Numbered from the stretch's first letter, positions 34,271 through 43,905 are shown. The stretch: DNA of 64,000 nucleotides from Nocardiopsis sp. CC223A (GCF_030766825.1 NZ_JASFDV010000003.1:62001-126000), one strand, 5' to 3'. Notes: a model not told the origin generated them from the sequence alone. Translations and numbers: made by a program.

Positions 34271-34271
34271 G

Positions 34272-34319
34272 CGGCCGCCGCACCGGCTCGGGTGCGTCCC
34301 CGACCCGGTGCGGCGGCCG
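34272..34319. terminator. Bidirectional terminator between P450 and lutC
   Basis: CGGCCGCCGCACCGG and its exact reverse complement form a 15-bp stem with an 18-nt loop. It separates the converging P450 and lutC genes and begins one base after the P450 stop. Confidence 0.65.
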
Positions 34320-34322
34320 TCC

Positions 34323-34964
34323 TCAGGGACCGGCCTCGACCAGCAGCACCTCCAGGGTGCGGGGGCCGTGCACCCCCTCCACCCGGTTCAGCTCGATGTC
34401 GCTGGTGGCCGACGGGCCGCTGATCCAGGTCAGCGGGCGGGACGGGTCGAGCAGGCGCACCGCCTGGGGAACCCCGTCCACGACCTGGTCGGCGCGCACC
34501 ACGCACAGGTGGTAGTCGGGGACCAGGGAGATGGCGCGCCGCCCCTGGTCGGGGCCGCCGTCCAGCACGATCGTCCCGGTCTCGGCGATCGCGACCGCGC
34601 ACGCGGTGACCACCCCGTCGGCGGCGTCCAGCTCGTGCACCGCCAGGGGGGCCTCCCGCGAGTCGGTCCGGGGCTCGACGCCGACCTGTGCCGTCCACTC
34701 CCCGGGCAGCCCCGGGGGCACCACCACGCGGCGGGCGCCGCGCCGGGCCAGGGCCGCGGCCACCTCCGCGCCGATCCGGTCGGCGGGCACCCGGCGCACC
34801 AGCGCCCTGTAGTCGACCAAGCGGTCCTGGAGCACCTCCAGGGTGGGGCCGACCGCGTGGGAGTCCAGGTAGGTCCGTTCCCGCGGGCGGTGCACCGGCT
34901 CGTCGTCGGGCACGTCGGCCAGCGCGGCCCGCACCCGGGCCAGGATCGTTTCCCTGGCGCTCAT
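34323..34964 (-). CDS. lutC: Lactate utilisation protein LutC
   Basis: A 213-residue LutC/YkgG protein. Conserved stretches include the N-terminal ILARVRAAL, VVTACAVAIAETGTIVLD and SLVPDYHLCVV, ending with GPSATSDIELNRVEGVHGPR. It is the third subunit of the LutABC complex, which oxidises L-lactate to pyruvate on Fe-S proteins. The ATG overlaps the lutB stop by 4 bp. Confidence 0.92.
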   Translation of the reverse strand: MSARETILARVRAALADVPDDEPVHRPRERTYLDSHAVGPTLEVLQDRLVDYRALVRRVPADRIGAEVAAALARRGARRVVVPPGLPGEWTAQVGVEPRTDSREAPLAVHELDAADGVVTACAVAIAETGTIVLDGGPDQGRRAISLVPDYHLCVVRADQVVDGVPQAVRLLDPSRPLTWISGPSATSDIELNRVEGVHGPRTLEVLLVEAGP

Positions 34965-36400
34965 CGGCCCTCCTCCTGTGCGCCGTCGCGCCCGTTCCAC
35001 CAGCGGCGGAACGACTCCGCCGGGACGTCCGGGACGTCGCGCGTGTCGGTCCAGGCCCCGGCGGGTCCGGGCAGGTGCCGGGGGACCAGGCCGCGGCCCA
35101 GGCCGGCGGCGCGCTGGACCGCGCCCAGGGTCCGGGAGGAGGAGAACACCGTCTCCGCCCCCGCCATCAGAGCCTTCTCGCCCGCGTGGCCCTTGCGTCC
35201 GGCGACCTCCTCGCGCAGGTGCACCAGCACCTCGGGGATGTCGATGGCGACCGGGCACACCTCGTAGCAGGCGCCGCACAGCGAGGACGCGTACGGCAGG
35301 GCCCGGTCGACCTCCGACCCCGTCCCGCGCAGTTGCGGGGTGAGGATCGCACCGATCGGCCCCGGGTAGACCGAGCCGTAGGAGTGGCCGCCGGTGCGCT
35401 CGTAGACCGGGCAGGTGTTCAGGCAGGCCGAGCAACGGATGCAGCGCAGTGCCTGGCGGCCCACGGTGTCGGCCAGCACGTCGGTGCGGCCGTTGTCGAG
35501 CAGCACCAGGTGGAACTCCCGGGGGCCGTCGCCCGGGGTCACCCCGGTCCAGGTCGAGGTGTAGGGGTTCATCCGCTCACCCGTGGAGGAGCGCGGCAGC
35601 AGCTGCATGAACACCTCCAGGTCGTTCCAGGTCGGAACGATCTTCTCGATGCCCACCACCGAGATGAGGGTCTGCGGCAGGGTCAGGCACATGCGCCCGT
35701 TGCCCTCCGACTCCAGCACCACGAGCGTTCCGGAGTCGGCCACCGCGAAGTTGGCGCCCGAGACGGCGGTGCGGGTGCGCAGGAACCGCTCGCGCAGGTG
35801 CGTCCGGGCGGCCTCGGCCAGCGCCCGCGGGTCGTCGGTCAGCCCGGGCGGGGCGGGTGTGCCCCACTCGGCCATCTGCTCCAGGAAGATCTCGCGGATC
35901 TGGGAGCGGCCCAGGTGGATGGCGGGCACCAGGATGTGCGAGGGCAGGTCGTCGCCCAGCTGCACGATCAGCTCGGCCAGGTCGGTCTCGTAGGCGGTGA
36001 TGCCCGCGGCCTCCAGGGCGTTGTTGAGCTCGATCTCCTGGGTGGCCATGGACTTGACCTTGACCACGTCGGTCTCGCCGGTGGCCTGCACCAGGCCGGT
36101 GACGATCCGGTTGGCCTCGGCGGCGTCGCGGGCCCAGTGGACGTGCCCGCCCGCGCGGGTGACCGACTCCTCCAGCTGCTCCAGGTAGTGGTCGAGGTGG
36201 CGCAGGGTGCGGTTCTTGATCTCGGCGCCCTCGGCGCGCAGCCGGGCCCAGTCGTCGCCCAGTTCGTCCACCACCAGGCCGCGCTTGTCGCGGATGGTGC
36301 GGGTGGCCCTGCGCAGGTTGTAGCGCAGCCGCGAGTCCTGCACGGCGGTGCGGGCCGCCTCGGGGAAGGGCGGCATGCCCAGGAACGTGGCGCTGCTCAT
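34961..36400 (-). CDS. lutB: Lactate utilisation iron-sulfur protein LutB
   Basis: A 479-residue LutB/YkgF protein. The C-terminal half carries two ferredoxin-like clusters, CIRCSACLNTCPVYE and CGACYEVCPV, for two [4Fe-4S] centres. The N-terminal half has the LUD-domain markers (VKSMATQEIELNNALEAAG, ADSGTLVVLESEGNGR). It passes electrons from lactate oxidation to the membrane pool. Start and stop overlap lutA and lutC by 4 bp each, so the three genes are a coupled operon. Confidence 0.93.
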   Translation of the reverse strand: MSSATFLGMPPFPEAARTAVQDSRLRYNLRRATRTIRDKRGLVVDELGDDWARLRAEGAEIKNRTLRHLDHYLEQLEESVTRAGGHVHWARDAAEANRIVTGLVQATGETDVVKVKSMATQEIELNNALEAAGITAYETDLAELIVQLGDDLPSHILVPAIHLGRSQIREIFLEQMAEWGTPAPPGLTDDPRALAEAARTHLRERFLRTRTAVSGANFAVADSGTLVVLESEGNGRMCLTLPQTLISVVGIEKIVPTWNDLEVFMQLLPRSSTGERMNPYTSTWTGVTPGDGPREFHLVLLDNGRTDVLADTVGRQALRCIRCSACLNTCPVYERTGGHSYGSVYPGPIGAILTPQLRGTGSEVDRALPYASSLCGACYEVCPVAIDIPEVLVHLREEVAGRKGHAGEKALMAGAETVFSSSRTLGAVQRAAGLGRGLVPRHLPGPAGAWTDTRDVPDVPAESFRRWWNGRDGAQEEGR

Positions 36401-37188
36401 CGGGCCGCACCCTCCTTTTCCGTTCCGGCCTTTGCGGCCCGTTCGGTCCCGGCGCCCTCGAAGTCCTTCTCGGTGCTCGCCAGGATCTCGGCTATGTGGG
36501 CGACCCTCATCCCGGCGCGCTGGCGCGAGAGGATGCCGCCGATGTGCATCAGGCAGGAGTTGTCCACGGCGCACAGCACCTCGGCGCCGGTCTCCAGGGC
36601 GTGACGGGCCTTGTCGGCGCCCATGGCGGAGGAGACGTCGCCGTTCTTGACCGCGAACGTGCCGCCGAACCCGCAGCACTCGGTGGCCCCGGGCAGTTCG
36701 ACCAGCTCCAGGCCGCGTACCGCGCGCAGCAGCTCGTAGGGGCGGTCGCCCAGGCCGAGCATGCGCAGCCCGTGGCAGGTGGGGTGGTAGACGACCCGGT
36801 GCGGGTAGTAGGCGCCCACGTCGGTGACGCCCAGGACGTCCACGAGGAACTCGGTGAGGTCGTACACGCGCGGGGTCAGGGCCGCGACCTTGCGGGACAG
36901 GCGACTGCCGCGGCCGCCCAGGCGCGGGTAGTTGTCGCGGATCATCGCCGCACAGGAGCCGGAGGGCACCACGACCGCGTCGGCGTCCTCGAAGGTGCGC
37001 ACGAACCGTACGGCGAGCCTGCCCGCGGGGCGGCGGTAGCCGGTGTTGTAGTGCATCTGCCCGCAGCAGGTCTGGTCCCGGGGGAAGACGACCTCGTGGC
37101 CGAGCCGCTCCAGGAGGTGCACCACGGCCCGGCCGGTGTCGGGGAAGAGCGTGTCGTTGACACAGGTGATGAACAGTGCGATCCGCAT
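36397..37188 (-). CDS. lutA: Lactate utilisation protein LutA
   Basis: A 263-residue LutA/YkgE protein of the CCG (heterodisulfide reductase) family. The two CCG motifs are TCCGQMH (about 41-47) and ECCGFGG, each with upstream Cys residues (ITCVND, HPTCHG). It is the first gene of the lut operon; an operator-like repeat lies 57 bp upstream. A 20-residue charged C-terminal tail (EKDFEGAGTERAAKAGTEK) is longer than usual. Confidence 0.93.
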   Translation of the reverse strand: MRIALFITCVNDTLFPDTGRAVVHLLERLGHEVVFPRDQTCCGQMHYNTGYRRPAGRLAVRFVRTFEDADAVVVPSGSCAAMIRDNYPRLGGRGSRLSRKVAALTPRVYDLTEFLVDVLGVTDVGAYYPHRVVYHPTCHGLRMLGLGDRPYELLRAVRGLELVELPGATECCGFGGTFAVKNGDVSSAMGADKARHALETGAEVLCAVDNSCLMHIGGILSRQRAGMRVAHIAEILASTEKDFEGAGTERAAKAGTEKEGAAR

Positions 37189-37244
37189 GGGCCTCCTTCG
37201 CGCCGCGCCGGACCGGCGGGCGGCCTGCTCGCCACAAGCCTCTT

Positions 37245-37259
37245 AGTGGTCAGACCACT
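37245..37259. promoter_or_regulatory. FadR-family operator upstream of lutA
   Basis: AGTGGT-cag-ACCACT contains TGGTCAGACCA, a very close match to the TGGT-N3-ACCA operator of FadR-subfamily regulators such as LldR. It lies 57 bp before lutA and faces the divergent FadR-type gene, so lactate control of lutABC is the natural reading. Confidence 0.75.
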
Positions 37260-37331
37260 TTGACACACGCGAACAAAAAAGGGCAAGAACCGGGGCTTTC
37301 ATCCCTGTACCGAGGAGGCGATGGGGTGAAT

Positions 37332-37342
37332 TGGTATGATCA
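37332..37342. promoter_or_regulatory. Second, weaker FadR-type site before the regulator gene
   Basis: TGGT-atg-ATCA keeps the TGGT half-site and a one-base variant of the other half. It lies 68 bp before the regulator start and may mediate autoregulation or DNA looping with the site at 37245. Confidence 0.45.
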
Positions 37343-37409
37343 CTTGCCCGGGGTGGTCGATGAGGCGCGTCCCCGACACGGGAACTCACGAGGAGCAGAG
37401 GGGTGTTGC

Positions 37410-38123
37410 ATGGACGACCGGACCTCGGTCACCCAGCGGGCCGTCGAGCGCATCAAGGAGATGATCTCCTCCGGTGAGGTCGGCCCCGGCCAGCGCCTGC
37501 CCACCGAACGCGACCTCGCCGCCCGCCTGGACATCTCCCGCAGCTCCATGCGCGAGGCCATCCGCTCCCTCACCACCCTGGGCGTCCTGGAGGCCCGCCA
37601 CGGGGCCGGGGTCTACGTCACCGCACTGCGCCCCGCCGACCTGCTGGAGACCTTCTCCGTCCTGGCCGAGGTCTCCCGCGGCGACACCCTCCTGGAGGTC
37701 CTCCAGGTCCGCCGGATGCTCGAACCCGCCGCCACCGCCCTGGCCGCCGCCCGCGCCACCGACGCCGACCTGGTCCGCATCGGCGCGCTCCTGGACCGGA
37801 TCGACGGCGCCCCCGCCACCGCGGCCGAGACGGTCACCGCCGACCTGGGCTTCCACCAGGCCATCGTCGCCAGCACCGGCAACGCCACCCTGGCCGCCGT
37901 CAACCAGGGCCTGTCCTCGCGGACCTTCAACGCCCGGGTGTGGGCAGGGCACCGCGAGGCCGGGTTCACCGACGAACTGCGCGAGGACCACCGGCGCATC
38001 CACGAGGCCCTGGTGGCCCGCGACCCCGACGCCGCCCGCGCCGCCGCCACCGTCCACGTCATGCGGGTGGAGCGCTGGCTCGCCGCCGACCTGGCCGACC
38101 GCACGGAGCACCCCGGCGCCTGA
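37410..38123 (+). CDS. FadR-family GntR transcriptional regulator of lutABC
   Basis: A 237-residue GntR regulator. The N-terminal winged helix has the GntR signature GQRLPTERDLAARLDISRSSMREAIRSL (recognition helix about 45-60). The C-terminal all-helical FCD domain carries metal/ligand residues in DLGFHQAIVASTGN, EDHRRIHEAL and a final AATVHVMR. It is divergent from lutABC with TGGT-N3-ACCA operators between them, so it is very probably the lactate-responsive repressor (LldR/LutR type). Confidence 0.88.
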   Translation: MDDRTSVTQRAVERIKEMISSGEVGPGQRLPTERDLAARLDISRSSMREAIRSLTTLGVLEARHGAGVYVTALRPADLLETFSVLAEVSRGDTLLEVLQVRRMLEPAATALAAARATDADLVRIGALLDRIDGAPATAAETVTADLGFHQAIVASTGNATLAAVNQGLSSRTFNARVWAGHREAGFTDELREDHRRIHEALVARDPDAARAAATVHVMRVERWLAADLADRTEHPGA

Positions 38124-38137
38124 ACCGCGGCGGCCCC

Positions 38138-38458
38138 TCACACACCGCGTTCGCGCAGCCGATCGGCGAACTCCTCGGCCCGCAGCACCCGGGCCAGCTC
38201 CTCGCGCCGGGGCCCGGGCGCCCTGTCGTCCTGCGGCTCGGGCACCTGCTCGGCGACCTCCCGGCGCAGCTCGTCGCCGATCCCCAGGGAACCGCGGTCC
38301 CGGATCTCCTCGATCCGCAGGCCGTGGGGGTGGTCGAGCAGGTACTCGGCCACCGCGCTGTCCTGGTCCGGGGCGCCCACGTCCATGTCGGCGTCCACGT
38401 CGTCGATGTCCTCGAACTCCCAGCGCTCCCCGTCCGACTCCTCGGTTGCTTCGGCCAC
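38138..38458 (-). CDS. Small acidic hypothetical protein
   Basis: A ~106-residue acidic protein with no recognised domain. The N-terminal part is Asp/Glu-rich (FEDIDDVDADMDVG). A middle segment, AEYLLDHPHGLRIEEIRDRG, and a basic/helical C-terminus follow. The GTG at 38458 has GGGGG 5 bp upstream; the frame continues to 38473. It converges on the FadR gene with 14 bp between the two stops. Confidence 0.55.
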   Translation of the reverse strand: MAEATEESDGERWEFEDIDDVDADMDVGAPDQDSAVAEYLLDHPHGLRIEEIRDRGSLGIGDELRREVAEQVPEPQDDRAPGPRREELARVLRAEEFADRLRERGV

Positions 38459-38636
38459 GGGCGTCCCCCTCACCCTCGGTCATCCCCTACTTTCCGATCA
38501 TGCCTGGTCGAGGCGGCGTATTCCAGTGCCGGAACGGACAGACCAGGGCAAGGAGGAGAACAGTGTCCGTTACGGACGGTAGGCTTTTTCGACCCGCACC
38601 CCCGACCTTTCCCCCAGGAACGGAGCCCCCTGTCCC

Positions 38637-39476
38637 GTGACACTGCGCCAACGGGTCCGCACGATCGTCGACGCCTCCTGGTTCCAGGGCGGCGTCGTCA
38701 CCCTCATCCTCGTCAACGGCGTCATCCTCGGTGTGGAGACCTCACCGCGGATCATGGAGGAGCACGGGAGGCTCCTGCACGGCATCGACCTGTGCATCCT
38801 GGCGCTGTTCGTGGTCGAACTGCTGTTGCGGATCTACGCCCACCGGGCCGAGTTCTTCCGCGACCCGTGGAGCTGGTTCGACATGGTGATCGTGGGCATC
38901 GCCCTGATGCCCACCTCCGGGCCGTTCGCCGTCCTGCGGGTGCTGCGCGTGCTGCGGGTCCTGCGGTTGCTCTCGGTCATCCCCAGCCTGCGCCACGTGG
39001 TCGCCGGGCTGTTCCGGGCGCTGCCCGGCATGCTGTCGATCCTGTTCCTGGTCGTCCTGCTGCTGTACGTGGCGGCGGTGATGGCCACGCGGCTGTTCGC
39101 CGACGTGTCCCCCCAGTACTTCGGGGACCTGCCCACCTCGCTGTTCACCCTGTTCCAGATCGCCACCGCCGACGGGTGGGGCACCATCGCCAAGGACGTC
39201 ATGGCGCACATGCCGATGGCGTGGATCTTCTTCGTCGTCTTCGTGCTGGTGTCGACGCTGGTCGCCTTGAACCTGTTCATCGCGGTGGCGGTGGAGGCGC
39301 TGGAGAAGGACGACGACCGGCCCGGGGGCGATGGCGAGGAGCCGGTCGGCGGCGGCCGGTCCGCCCCCGACGGGGAGGGACCCGACGGGCAGCGCCTCAT
39401 CCTCGCCGAGCTGCGCGCCCTGCGCGCCGAGGTGGCGCGGCTGCGCCGCGAACGCGAAGAGGTCGGCCGGGGCTGA
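38637..39476 (+). CDS. One-domain voltage-gated ion channel (BacNav-like)
   Basis: A 279-residue six-helix ion-channel subunit. S4 is [14 protein letters not shown] with arginines at 101, 104, 107 and 110, each three residues apart, as in a voltage sensor. The pore loop [20 protein letters not shown] has a selectivity filter T177-A-D-G-W-G instead of the T-L-E-S-W of bacterial sodium channels. A C-terminal coiled coil ([20 protein letters not shown]) should hold the tetramer together. The GTG at 38637 is the only start that keeps the first helix intact. Confidence 0.85.
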   Translation: MTLRQRVRTIVDASWFQGGVVTLILVNGVILGVETSPRIMEEHGRLLHGIDLCILALFVVELLLRIYAHRAEFFRDPWSWFDMVIVGIALMPTSGPFAVLRVLRVLRVLRLLSVIPSLRHVVAGLFRALPGMLSILFLVVLLLYVAAVMATRLFADVSPQYFGDLPTSLFTLFQIATADGWGTIAKDVMAHMPMAWIFFVVFVLVSTLVALNLFIAVAVEALEKDDDRPGGDGEEPVGGGRSAPDGEGPDGQRLILAELRALRAEVARLRREREEVGRG

Positions 39477-39660
39477 CCCCGTCCCGTTCTGCCGGGACAC
39501 GGAACAAGGCCGCCGGGGCCGGGGTTGTGGAAAACGCCGCGTCCGCCCGCGGACGTGGCAAGGTGGTCTTCACAGCCGCGGCACGGACGTGCCGGCACGG
39601 ATCCGAGCCCCGTGCCGCCCGCCGCGCACCTGGACCTTACGGACGACGAGGAGCGACCGG

Positions 39661-41349
39661 ATGTCTGCCACACCCCTCCCCCGCACAGAGGACACCGGAG
39701 AACGGGCCGGGGCGGCCCCGGCCCTGGACCGCCGGGACGAGTGGGCGGCCCTGGGCGAGCACCGCGAACAACTGGCCGGCACCCACCTGCGCGACCTGTT
39801 CGAGGCCGACCCCGCCCGCGCCGACCGGCTCACCCTCGACGTCGGCGGCCTGCACGTCGACTACTCCAAGAACCTCGTCACCGACGAGACCCTGCGCCTG
39901 CTGGCCGACCTGGCCGGGGCCACCCGGGTCGCCGAACTGCGCGACGCCATGCTGCGCGGCGACCACGTCAACCTCACCGAGGACCGGGCCGTGCTGCACA
40001 CCGCGCTGCGCGCCCCCCGCTCGGCGGTCATCGAGGTGGACGGCCGCAACGTGGTCCCCGAGGTGCACGAGGTCCTGGACCGGATGTCGGAGTTCGCCGA
40101 CCGGGTCCGGGCACGGCGCTGGCTCGGCCACACCGGACAGCCGGTGCGGCGGGTCGTCAACATCGGCATCGGCGGCTCCGACCTGGGCCCGGCCATGGCC
40201 TATGAGGCGCTGCGGCCCTACAGCGACCGGGGCCTGGAGTTCCGGTTCGTGTCCAACGTCGACGGTGCCGACCTGCACGAGGCACTGGTGGACGCCGACC
40301 CCGCCACGACCCTGTTCGTGATCTCCTCCAAGACCTTCACCACGATCGAGACCATCACCAACGCCAACGCCGCCCGCCGGTGGCTGGTGGAGGGACTGGG
40401 CACGGAGGAGGCCGTCTCCCGGCACTTCGTGGCGGTCTCCACCAACGCCGAGGAGGTGGCCCGGTTCGGGATCGACACCGGGCACATGTTCGGCTTCTGG
40501 GACTGGGTGGGCGGCCGCTACTCCTACGACTCGGCCATCGGCCTGTCGCTGATGATCGCCATCGGCCCGGAGCGGTTCCGGGAGATGCTCGCCGGGTTCC
40601 ACCTGATGGACACCCACTTCGCGACGGCGCCGGTCGAGCGCAACCTGCCGTTCCTGCTGGGGCTGCTCGGCATCTGGTACGGCGGGTTCTGGGCGGCCGA
40701 GAGCCACGCGGTGCTGCCCTACAGCCACCACATGTCCCGCTTCGCCGCCTATCTCCAGCAGCTGGACATGGAGTCCAACGGCAAGTCGGTGCAGCGCGAC
40801 GGGCGGCCGGTCGGCTGGGCGACCGGGCCGATCGTGTGGGGCACCCCGGGCACCAACGGCCAGCACGCGTACTTCCAGCTGCTGCACCAGGGCACCCGGT
40901 TCGTGCCCGCCGACCTCATCGGGTTCGCCGAGCCGGCCCCCGACCTGCCCAAGGCGCTGGTGCCCCAGCACGATCTGCTGATGGCCAACATGTTCGCCCA
41001 GGGGCAGGCGCTGGCCTTCGGCAAGACCGCCGGGGAGGTCGCCGAGGAGGGGGTTCCGGCCGGGCTGGTCCCGCACCGCACCTTCGCCGGGAACCGCCCC
41101 ACCACGACGATCCTGGCCGAGCGGCTCAGCCCGTCGGTGCTGGGGCAGCTGGTGGCCCTGTACGAGCACAAGGTGTTCGTCCAGGGGGCGGTCTGGAACA
41201 TCAACTCCTTCGACCAGTGGGGTGTGCAGCTGGGCAAGGTGCTGGCCAAGCGGGTCGAGCCGGCGCTGACCGAGGGGGCGCGGGTGGAGGGGCTGGACGC
41301 CTCCACGGCCGGGCTGGTGGCCCGGTACCGCACCCTGCGCGGACGCTGA
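39661..41349 (+). CDS. pgi: Glucose-6-phosphate isomerase
   Basis: A 562-residue phosphoglucose isomerase of the long, eukaryote-like type. Signature regions are present: [47 protein letters not shown], and the C-terminal active-site stretch around [13 protein letters not shown] and [14 protein letters not shown]. It interconverts glucose-6-P and fructose-6-P in glycolysis. It stands alone with GAGGAG upstream and a GC-rich stem after the stop. Confidence 0.97.
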   Translation: MSATPLPRTEDTGERAGAAPALDRRDEWAALGEHREQLAGTHLRDLFEADPARADRLTLDVGGLHVDYSKNLVTDETLRLLADLAGATRVAELRDAMLRGDHVNLTEDRAVLHTALRAPRSAVIEVDGRNVVPEVHEVLDRMSEFADRVRARRWLGHTGQPVRRVVNIGIGGSDLGPAMAYEALRPYSDRGLEFRFVSNVDGADLHEALVDADPATTLFVISSKTFTTIETITNANAARRWLVEGLGTEEAVSRHFVAVSTNAEEVARFGIDTGHMFGFWDWVGGRYSYDSAIGLSLMIAIGPERFREMLAGFHLMDTHFATAPVERNLPFLLGLLGIWYGGFWAAESHAVLPYSHHMSRFAAYLQQLDMESNGKSVQRDGRPVGWATGPIVWGTPGTNGQHAYFQLLHQGTRFVPADLIGFAEPAPDLPKALVPQHDLLMANMFAQGQALAFGKTAGEVAEEGVPAGLVPHRTFAGNRPTTTILAERLSPSVLGQLVALYEHKVFVQGAVWNINSFDQWGVQLGKVLAKRVEPALTEGARVEGLDASTAGLVARYRTLRGR

Positions 41350-41486
41350 CCGGTTCCGGGCCCGGCCCGCGTGGCCGGGCCGGTGGTCCGATACCGCATC
41401 CTCCGCTCCCGGGAGAACGCCCGACGCAACGGGACAGGGACCAAGGAACTTTTCTTCTTCCGTGGGAGGAGGTATCCCTGGCGTTC

Positions 41487-42263
41487 ATGAGCGATGGCAG
41501 ACAGGTCACCTGGGAAGGGTTCTTCAACACCCGTGACCTCGGCGGCCTTCCCACCCGTCACGGCCGAACCACCCGTCCCGGGGCCTTCATCAGATCCGCT
41601 GATCTGCGTTTCGTCACCGTCCAGGGGTGGCGGGCCGCCTACGACGCCGGTGTGCGCACCGTCGTGGACCTGCGCAACCCGGACGAGGTCCGACCGGCCC
41701 CGGGCGAAGGCCTCACCAGCCGGGGCGGGTCCGCCGCGTTCCCCGCAGAATCGGCCCAGACGCCCCTCCCACCTGGGATGAGGCGTCTGGAGGTGCCCTT
41801 GGACGATGTCGAGGACGTCGAGTTCTGGAAGGACATCGACCGCAGGCGGCTGAACGGGAGCCCGCTTTACTTCCGGCCCTTTCTCGACCGCAAAGCCGAA
41901 CGATGCGCCGCGGCGATCACCGCTCTGGCACGGTCCGGGCCCGGCGGAGTCCTGTTCCACTGCGGAGCCGGGCGCGACCGCACCGGCCTGGTCACCCTGC
42001 TGCTGCTCGCCCTGGCCGATGTCGACGCCGACGCGATAGCCGATGACTACGAACTCTCCACCACCGCACTCGGGCCTCTCTTCGCTGCGATGGGGAAGGA
42101 GGACCAAGGGCCGGTGATCGAGTCTTTACTGGCCGAGCGCGGACTGACACTGCGCGGAAGTGTCCTGGACGTCCTCAAGGATCTGGACGCGCGGGCCTAC
42201 CTCCTGGCAGCGGGGGTCATCGAGGAAGACCTCGCCCGAGTCAGGGCTCGGCTCCTGGACTGA
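41487..42263 (+). CDS. Tyrosine-protein phosphatase
   Basis: A 258-residue protein of the atypical tyrosine/dual-specificity phosphatase family. The P-loop is [10 protein letters not shown] (C-x5-R), with the N-terminal family signature [11 protein letters not shown] and a substrate-loop IRSADL. These proteins resemble mycobacterial PtpB and may act on phosphotyrosine, phosphoserine or phosphoinositides. The GGGAGGAGG site lies 14 bp before the ATG, a little far. A+T content is higher than in neighbours. Confidence 0.88.
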   Translation: MSDGRQVTWEGFFNTRDLGGLPTRHGRTTRPGAFIRSADLRFVTVQGWRAAYDAGVRTVVDLRNPDEVRPAPGEGLTSRGGSAAFPAESAQTPLPPGMRRLEVPLDDVEDVEFWKDIDRRRLNGSPLYFRPFLDRKAERCAAAITALARSGPGGVLFHCGAGRDRTGLVTLLLLALADVDADAIADDYELSTTALGPLFAAMGKEDQGPVIESLLAERGLTLRGSVLDVLKDLDARAYLLAAGVIEEDLARVRARLLD

Positions 42264-42486
42264 TCGAACCTTTCAAAGAACCTTCGTTTTCTGAAGCTCT
42301 CGGCGGGCGGGCTCCGGAACCCGTCCGGAGCCTTCGAGAACCCCTCTAGAAACCGGTGGTGTTCAAGAACCCCCGCCGGCCGTTCTCCGCGAGGACCGGG
42401 GACATGGACCCGTTCCCGGGCCCGCTCGCGGCCGAACCGGTCGTGCCCACCGAGATCCGCAACGGTTCGGTGCCCGTTCCGCTGAC
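42264..42486. other. Intergenic region left of the MITE
   Basis: No gene is supported. It is A/T-richer than its surroundings and contains several copies of AAGAACC/GAGAACC-type words near 42270-42370. It may hold older repeat debris. Confidence 0.35.
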
Positions 42487-42492
42487 ACCCCC

Positions 42493-42649
42493 GGGTTCCG
42501 GCACTGATCTTGTGGACTGATCGCGAAGAGTCACGAGGGCCGTAGTCCTGGAACGCACAGGAACTCCGTTCGACTCCCGTCGCACCCGAGCTCTCGAACC
42601 CCAACTCGTGACGGACCGTCACCGCACCACAAGATCAGTGCCAGAACCC
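42493..42649. mobile_element. 157-bp MITE-like element with target duplication
   Basis: The ends are 23-bp inverted repeats (GGGTTC-C/T-GGCACTGATC-TTGTGG; one mismatch). A 16-bp core, GGCACTGATCTTGTGG (42500-42515), is exactly reverse-repeated at 42627-42642. The element is flanked by the direct repeat ACCCCC (42487-42492 and 42650-42655). It has no coding capacity. It looks like a non-autonomous element moved in trans by an IS transposase elsewhere in the genome; the IS family was not identified. Confidence 0.75.
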
Positions 42650-42714
42650 ACCCCCGTGCTCGCCGCCGGTTCCGGCGCGGATGTTGGAAATCGGCACGCC
42701 ACTCGTGCAAGCTC

Positions 42715-42736
42715 TACGTAGTCGATCTACTACGTA
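42715..42736. promoter_or_regulatory. Operator-like palindrome upstream of oppC
   Basis: TACGTAGT-cgatct-ACTACGTA is a perfect 8-bp inverted repeat located 29 bp before the chosen oppC start. It probably binds a dimeric regulator of the peptide transporter operon. Confidence 0.55.
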
Positions 42737-42764
42737 AAGCGATATGCGGGGGGCAGGGCCACAC

Positions 42765-43790
42765 ATGACCGCGCCGATGGACGCGCCCGAGTCGTCCCAA
42801 CACGCCGAACCCGAAGCGGTGATCGCGGGGGCGAAGAACGCCGCCGGCCGTTCGCTGCGCCAGATCGCCTGGCAGCGGTTCCGCAAGGACAAGGTCGGCA
42901 TGGCCGGCGGGATCGTCGTCATCCTGCTCATCCTCGTCGCGATCTTCGCCCCGCTGCTGACCGCCTGGTTCGGCTACCCGCCCAACCAGTTCAACCAGCA
43001 GCTCGTCGACCCCCTGACCGGCGGGGTCCTGCTCGACCCCGAGAACCCCGCCCTGGGCCTGGACCCGTGGGGCGGGATCAGCCCCGACCACCTCCTGGGC
43101 GTCGAACCCGTCAACGGCCGCGACCTGTTCAGCCGCATCGTCTACGGCGCCCGCACCTCGCTGCTGGTCGCCACCGTCGCCACCGTCGTGTGCGTCGTCA
43201 TCGGCACCGTCCTGGGCGTCGTCGCCGGGTACTTCGGCGGCTGGATCGACACCGTCATCAGCCGGGCCATGGACATCTTCCTGGCCTTCCCGCTGCTGCT
43301 CTTCGCCATCGCCCTGGTCGGCGTCATCCCCGACGGGGCCTTCGGCCTCACCGGCAACGGGCTGCGCATCGGCGTGCTGATCTTCATCATCGGGTTCTTC
43401 AACTGGCCCTACATCGGGCGCATCGTGCGCGGGCAGACCCTCACCCTCAAGGAACGCGAGTTCGTCGAGGCCGCCCGCAGCCTGGGCGCGGGCAGCGCCC
43501 ACATCGTGTTCAAGGAGATCCTGCCCAACCTCGTCACCCCGATCCTGGTCTACTCCACCCTGCTCATCCCCACGAACATCCTGTTCGAGGCGGCCCTGAG
43601 CTTCCTGGGAGTGGGCATCAACCCGCCCACGGCCACCTGGGGCGGCATGCTGGAGAACGCGCTGCGCTTCTACACGACATCGCCGCACTTCGTGATCATC
43701 CCGGGTCTGGCCATCTTCGTCACCGTGCTGGCGTTCAACCTGTTCGGCGACGGCCTGCGCGACGCCTTCGACCCGCGCTCCTCCGACTGA
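42765..43790 (+). CDS. oppC: Peptide ABC transporter permease OppC/DppC
   Basis: A 341-residue inner-membrane permease with about six hydrophobic segments. It has the N-terminal OppC_N feature RQIAWQRFRKDKVGMAGGIV and the EAA loop EAARSLGAGSAHIVFKEILP. It should pair with the OppB-like permease at 45927. The ATG at 42765 (MTAPMDAPESS) follows a G-rich SD-like stretch; an ATG at 42744 also lies in frame. It is the first gene of the group oppC-oppA-oppB-oppDF. Confidence 0.88.
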   Translation: MTAPMDAPESSQHAEPEAVIAGAKNAAGRSLRQIAWQRFRKDKVGMAGGIVVILLILVAIFAPLLTAWFGYPPNQFNQQLVDPLTGGVLLDPENPALGLDPWGGISPDHLLGVEPVNGRDLFSRIVYGARTSLLVATVATVVCVVIGTVLGVVAGYFGGWIDTVISRAMDIFLAFPLLLFAIALVGVIPDGAFGLTGNGLRIGVLIFIIGFFNWPYIGRIVRGQTLTLKEREFVEAARSLGAGSAHIVFKEILPNLVTPILVYSTLLIPTNILFEAALSFLGVGINPPTATWGGMLENALRFYTTSPHFVIIPGLAIFVTVLAFNLFGDGLRDAFDPRSSD

Positions 43791-43905
43791 CCTCCCCCGC
43801 CGGCCGCCGCCCGTCCGGGGCGGACCGGCTCCGGGCCGTGCATCGTTCACGGCCCCGCCCGGCAACCGATCCCGGTTCCCGCAGCAACACGATCCTGGAG
43901 GCAAG

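Noticed and set aside
42556-42590. tRNA T-arm-like CCGTTCGACTCCCG
   Set aside because: The flanking five bases do not pair and no acceptor, D- or anticodon arm can be folded; it lies inside the MITE-like element.
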